Positions 63,568 through 64,000 of a DNA stretch of 64,000 nt are shown one piece after another (position 1 is the first letter of the stretch; every line of letters begins with the position of its first letter). Both the position numbers and the translations under genes were made by a program. Under the pieces are notes generated by a model, which saw only the letters and a list, made by a program, of their open reading frames with translations, ran no database searches and was not told where the DNA came from. This stretch comes from Pseudomonas sp. 7P_10.2_Bac1. GTDB lineage: Bacteria; Pseudomonadota; Gammaproteobacteria; Pseudomonadales; Pseudomonadaceae. The stretch is from assembly GCF_025465935.1 (NCBI RefSeq), contig NZ_JANLNV010000017.1:1-64000 (forward strand), written 5' to 3'.

Positions 63568-64000
63568 TCAGATGACCGCCAGTTGATGGCAGCCGTACAC
63601 CACGAGCACGCCCGCGATCAAGGTAATGTAGGGCAGCACGCCTGCACGTTTCTGGCCTGAATTGGCCTCGATGTACAGGTCATTGAGCATCGCTTCGGGG
63701 AAGCGCCCTTTGTCTTGTACGTAATGGCGGAAGCAGAAAACCGGCAGGATGATCAATGCCAGCAGCAGCCCGGTCATGAGTGTGCCCGCGCCCCAAATGT
63801 CGGCGCCCAGGCCCATGCAGGCCAGGTTGACGAAGCTCAGTACGCCACCGGTTGCCAGCAAAACGGTCGGTGCCTTGTACGGGCGGGACCAGTCAGGGCG
63901 GTCCATGCGATGAATCCAGCCAGCGTTCAAATTGAGGAAGTTAAAGATGATGTAGCTGACGTTGGACGCCGCCAGCACGAACACGTAGTCGGACATCAAT
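63568..64000 (-). CDS. APC-family amino-acid permease, C-terminal part (cut by window edge)
   Basis: The last 143 residues or more of an inner-membrane APC-type amino-acid permease are visible. It contains three to four hydrophobic helices and the stretch [33 protein letters not shown] typical of that family. The N-terminal part lies beyond the window. The stop is at 63568. Substrate cannot be told from this part. Confidence 0.82.
   Translation of the reverse strand, partial: LMSDYVFVLAASNVSYIIFNFLNLNAGWIHRMDRPDWSRPYKAPTVLLATGGVLSFVNLACMGLGADIWGAGTLMTGLLLALIILPVFCFRHYVQDKGRFPEAMLNDLYIEANSGQKRAGVLPYITLIAGVLVVYGCHQLAVI

Overview
The window looks like chromosome from a Pseudomonas, probably of the fluorescens/putida type. 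The evidence is GC-rich coding with short, coupled operons, uvrB next to an aromatic aminotransferase and a tRNA-Asn, a DNA polymerase II gene, an ECF sigma/FecR/TonB-receptor trio, and many copies of a REP-like palindrome whose arm reads GTAGGAGCGAGC. The family names come from reading the protein sequences and motifs; no search was run.

Layout. 0-4 kb: uvrB (-), aminotransferase (+), tRNA-Asn. 4-8 kb: iron-type receptor fecA-like, fecR-like and ECF sigma gene (-). 8.2-10.7 kb: a small unknown protein and an OmpR/EnvZ-like two-component pair. 10.7-17.3 kb: two MFS exporters, each with a divergent LysR gene, and between them a CmcJ/NvfI-type oxidoreductase and a short-chain dehydrogenase relative that lacks the usual catalytic residues. 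17.4-24.1 kb: a six-gene unit (THI5/NMT1-like protein, APH-type kinase, rhodanese, TonB receptor, PnuC-type transporter, GntR/UTRA regulator) with a 12-bp perfect palindrome over the -35 of its promoter. It resembles a vitamin or heterocycle scavenging system and is the best candidate here for an undescribed system. 24.4-26.8 kb: an AroE-like protein with an altered substrate site, plus a GMC oxidoreductase.

26.9-42.2 kb: a complete N-methylglutamate pathway for methylamine use, in two opposed arms. The minus arm is purU-folD-mgdABCD (the mgd genes resemble soxBDAG). The plus arm is gmaS-mgsABC-amt (mgs resemble glxBCD). A cupin-type XRE regulator lies between them. GmaS and MgsABC would turn methylamine into N-methylglutamate, MgdABCD would oxidise the methyl group, FolD and PurU would carry the C1 unit to formate, and Amt would import ammonium or methylammonium. 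Long composite non-coding repeats at 33.9-35.3 kb and, inverted, at 42.4-43.5 kb bracket the regulator-gmaS-mgs-amt part.

43.6-52 kb: an amidase (-), then a copper/silver efflux operon (small Cys-rich exported protein, cusC, cusB, cusA, cusF-like). 52.2-59.1 kb: two small genes, then a probable aldarate (glucarate/galactarate) region: GntR regulator, MFS transporter, amidohydrolase, semialdehyde dehydrogenase, glucarate dehydratase. The expected keto-deoxyglucarate dehydratase is absent from the window. 59.3-64 kb: lipoprotein, polB, a small HTH protein, a second folD, and the C-terminus of an APC permease cut by the window edge.
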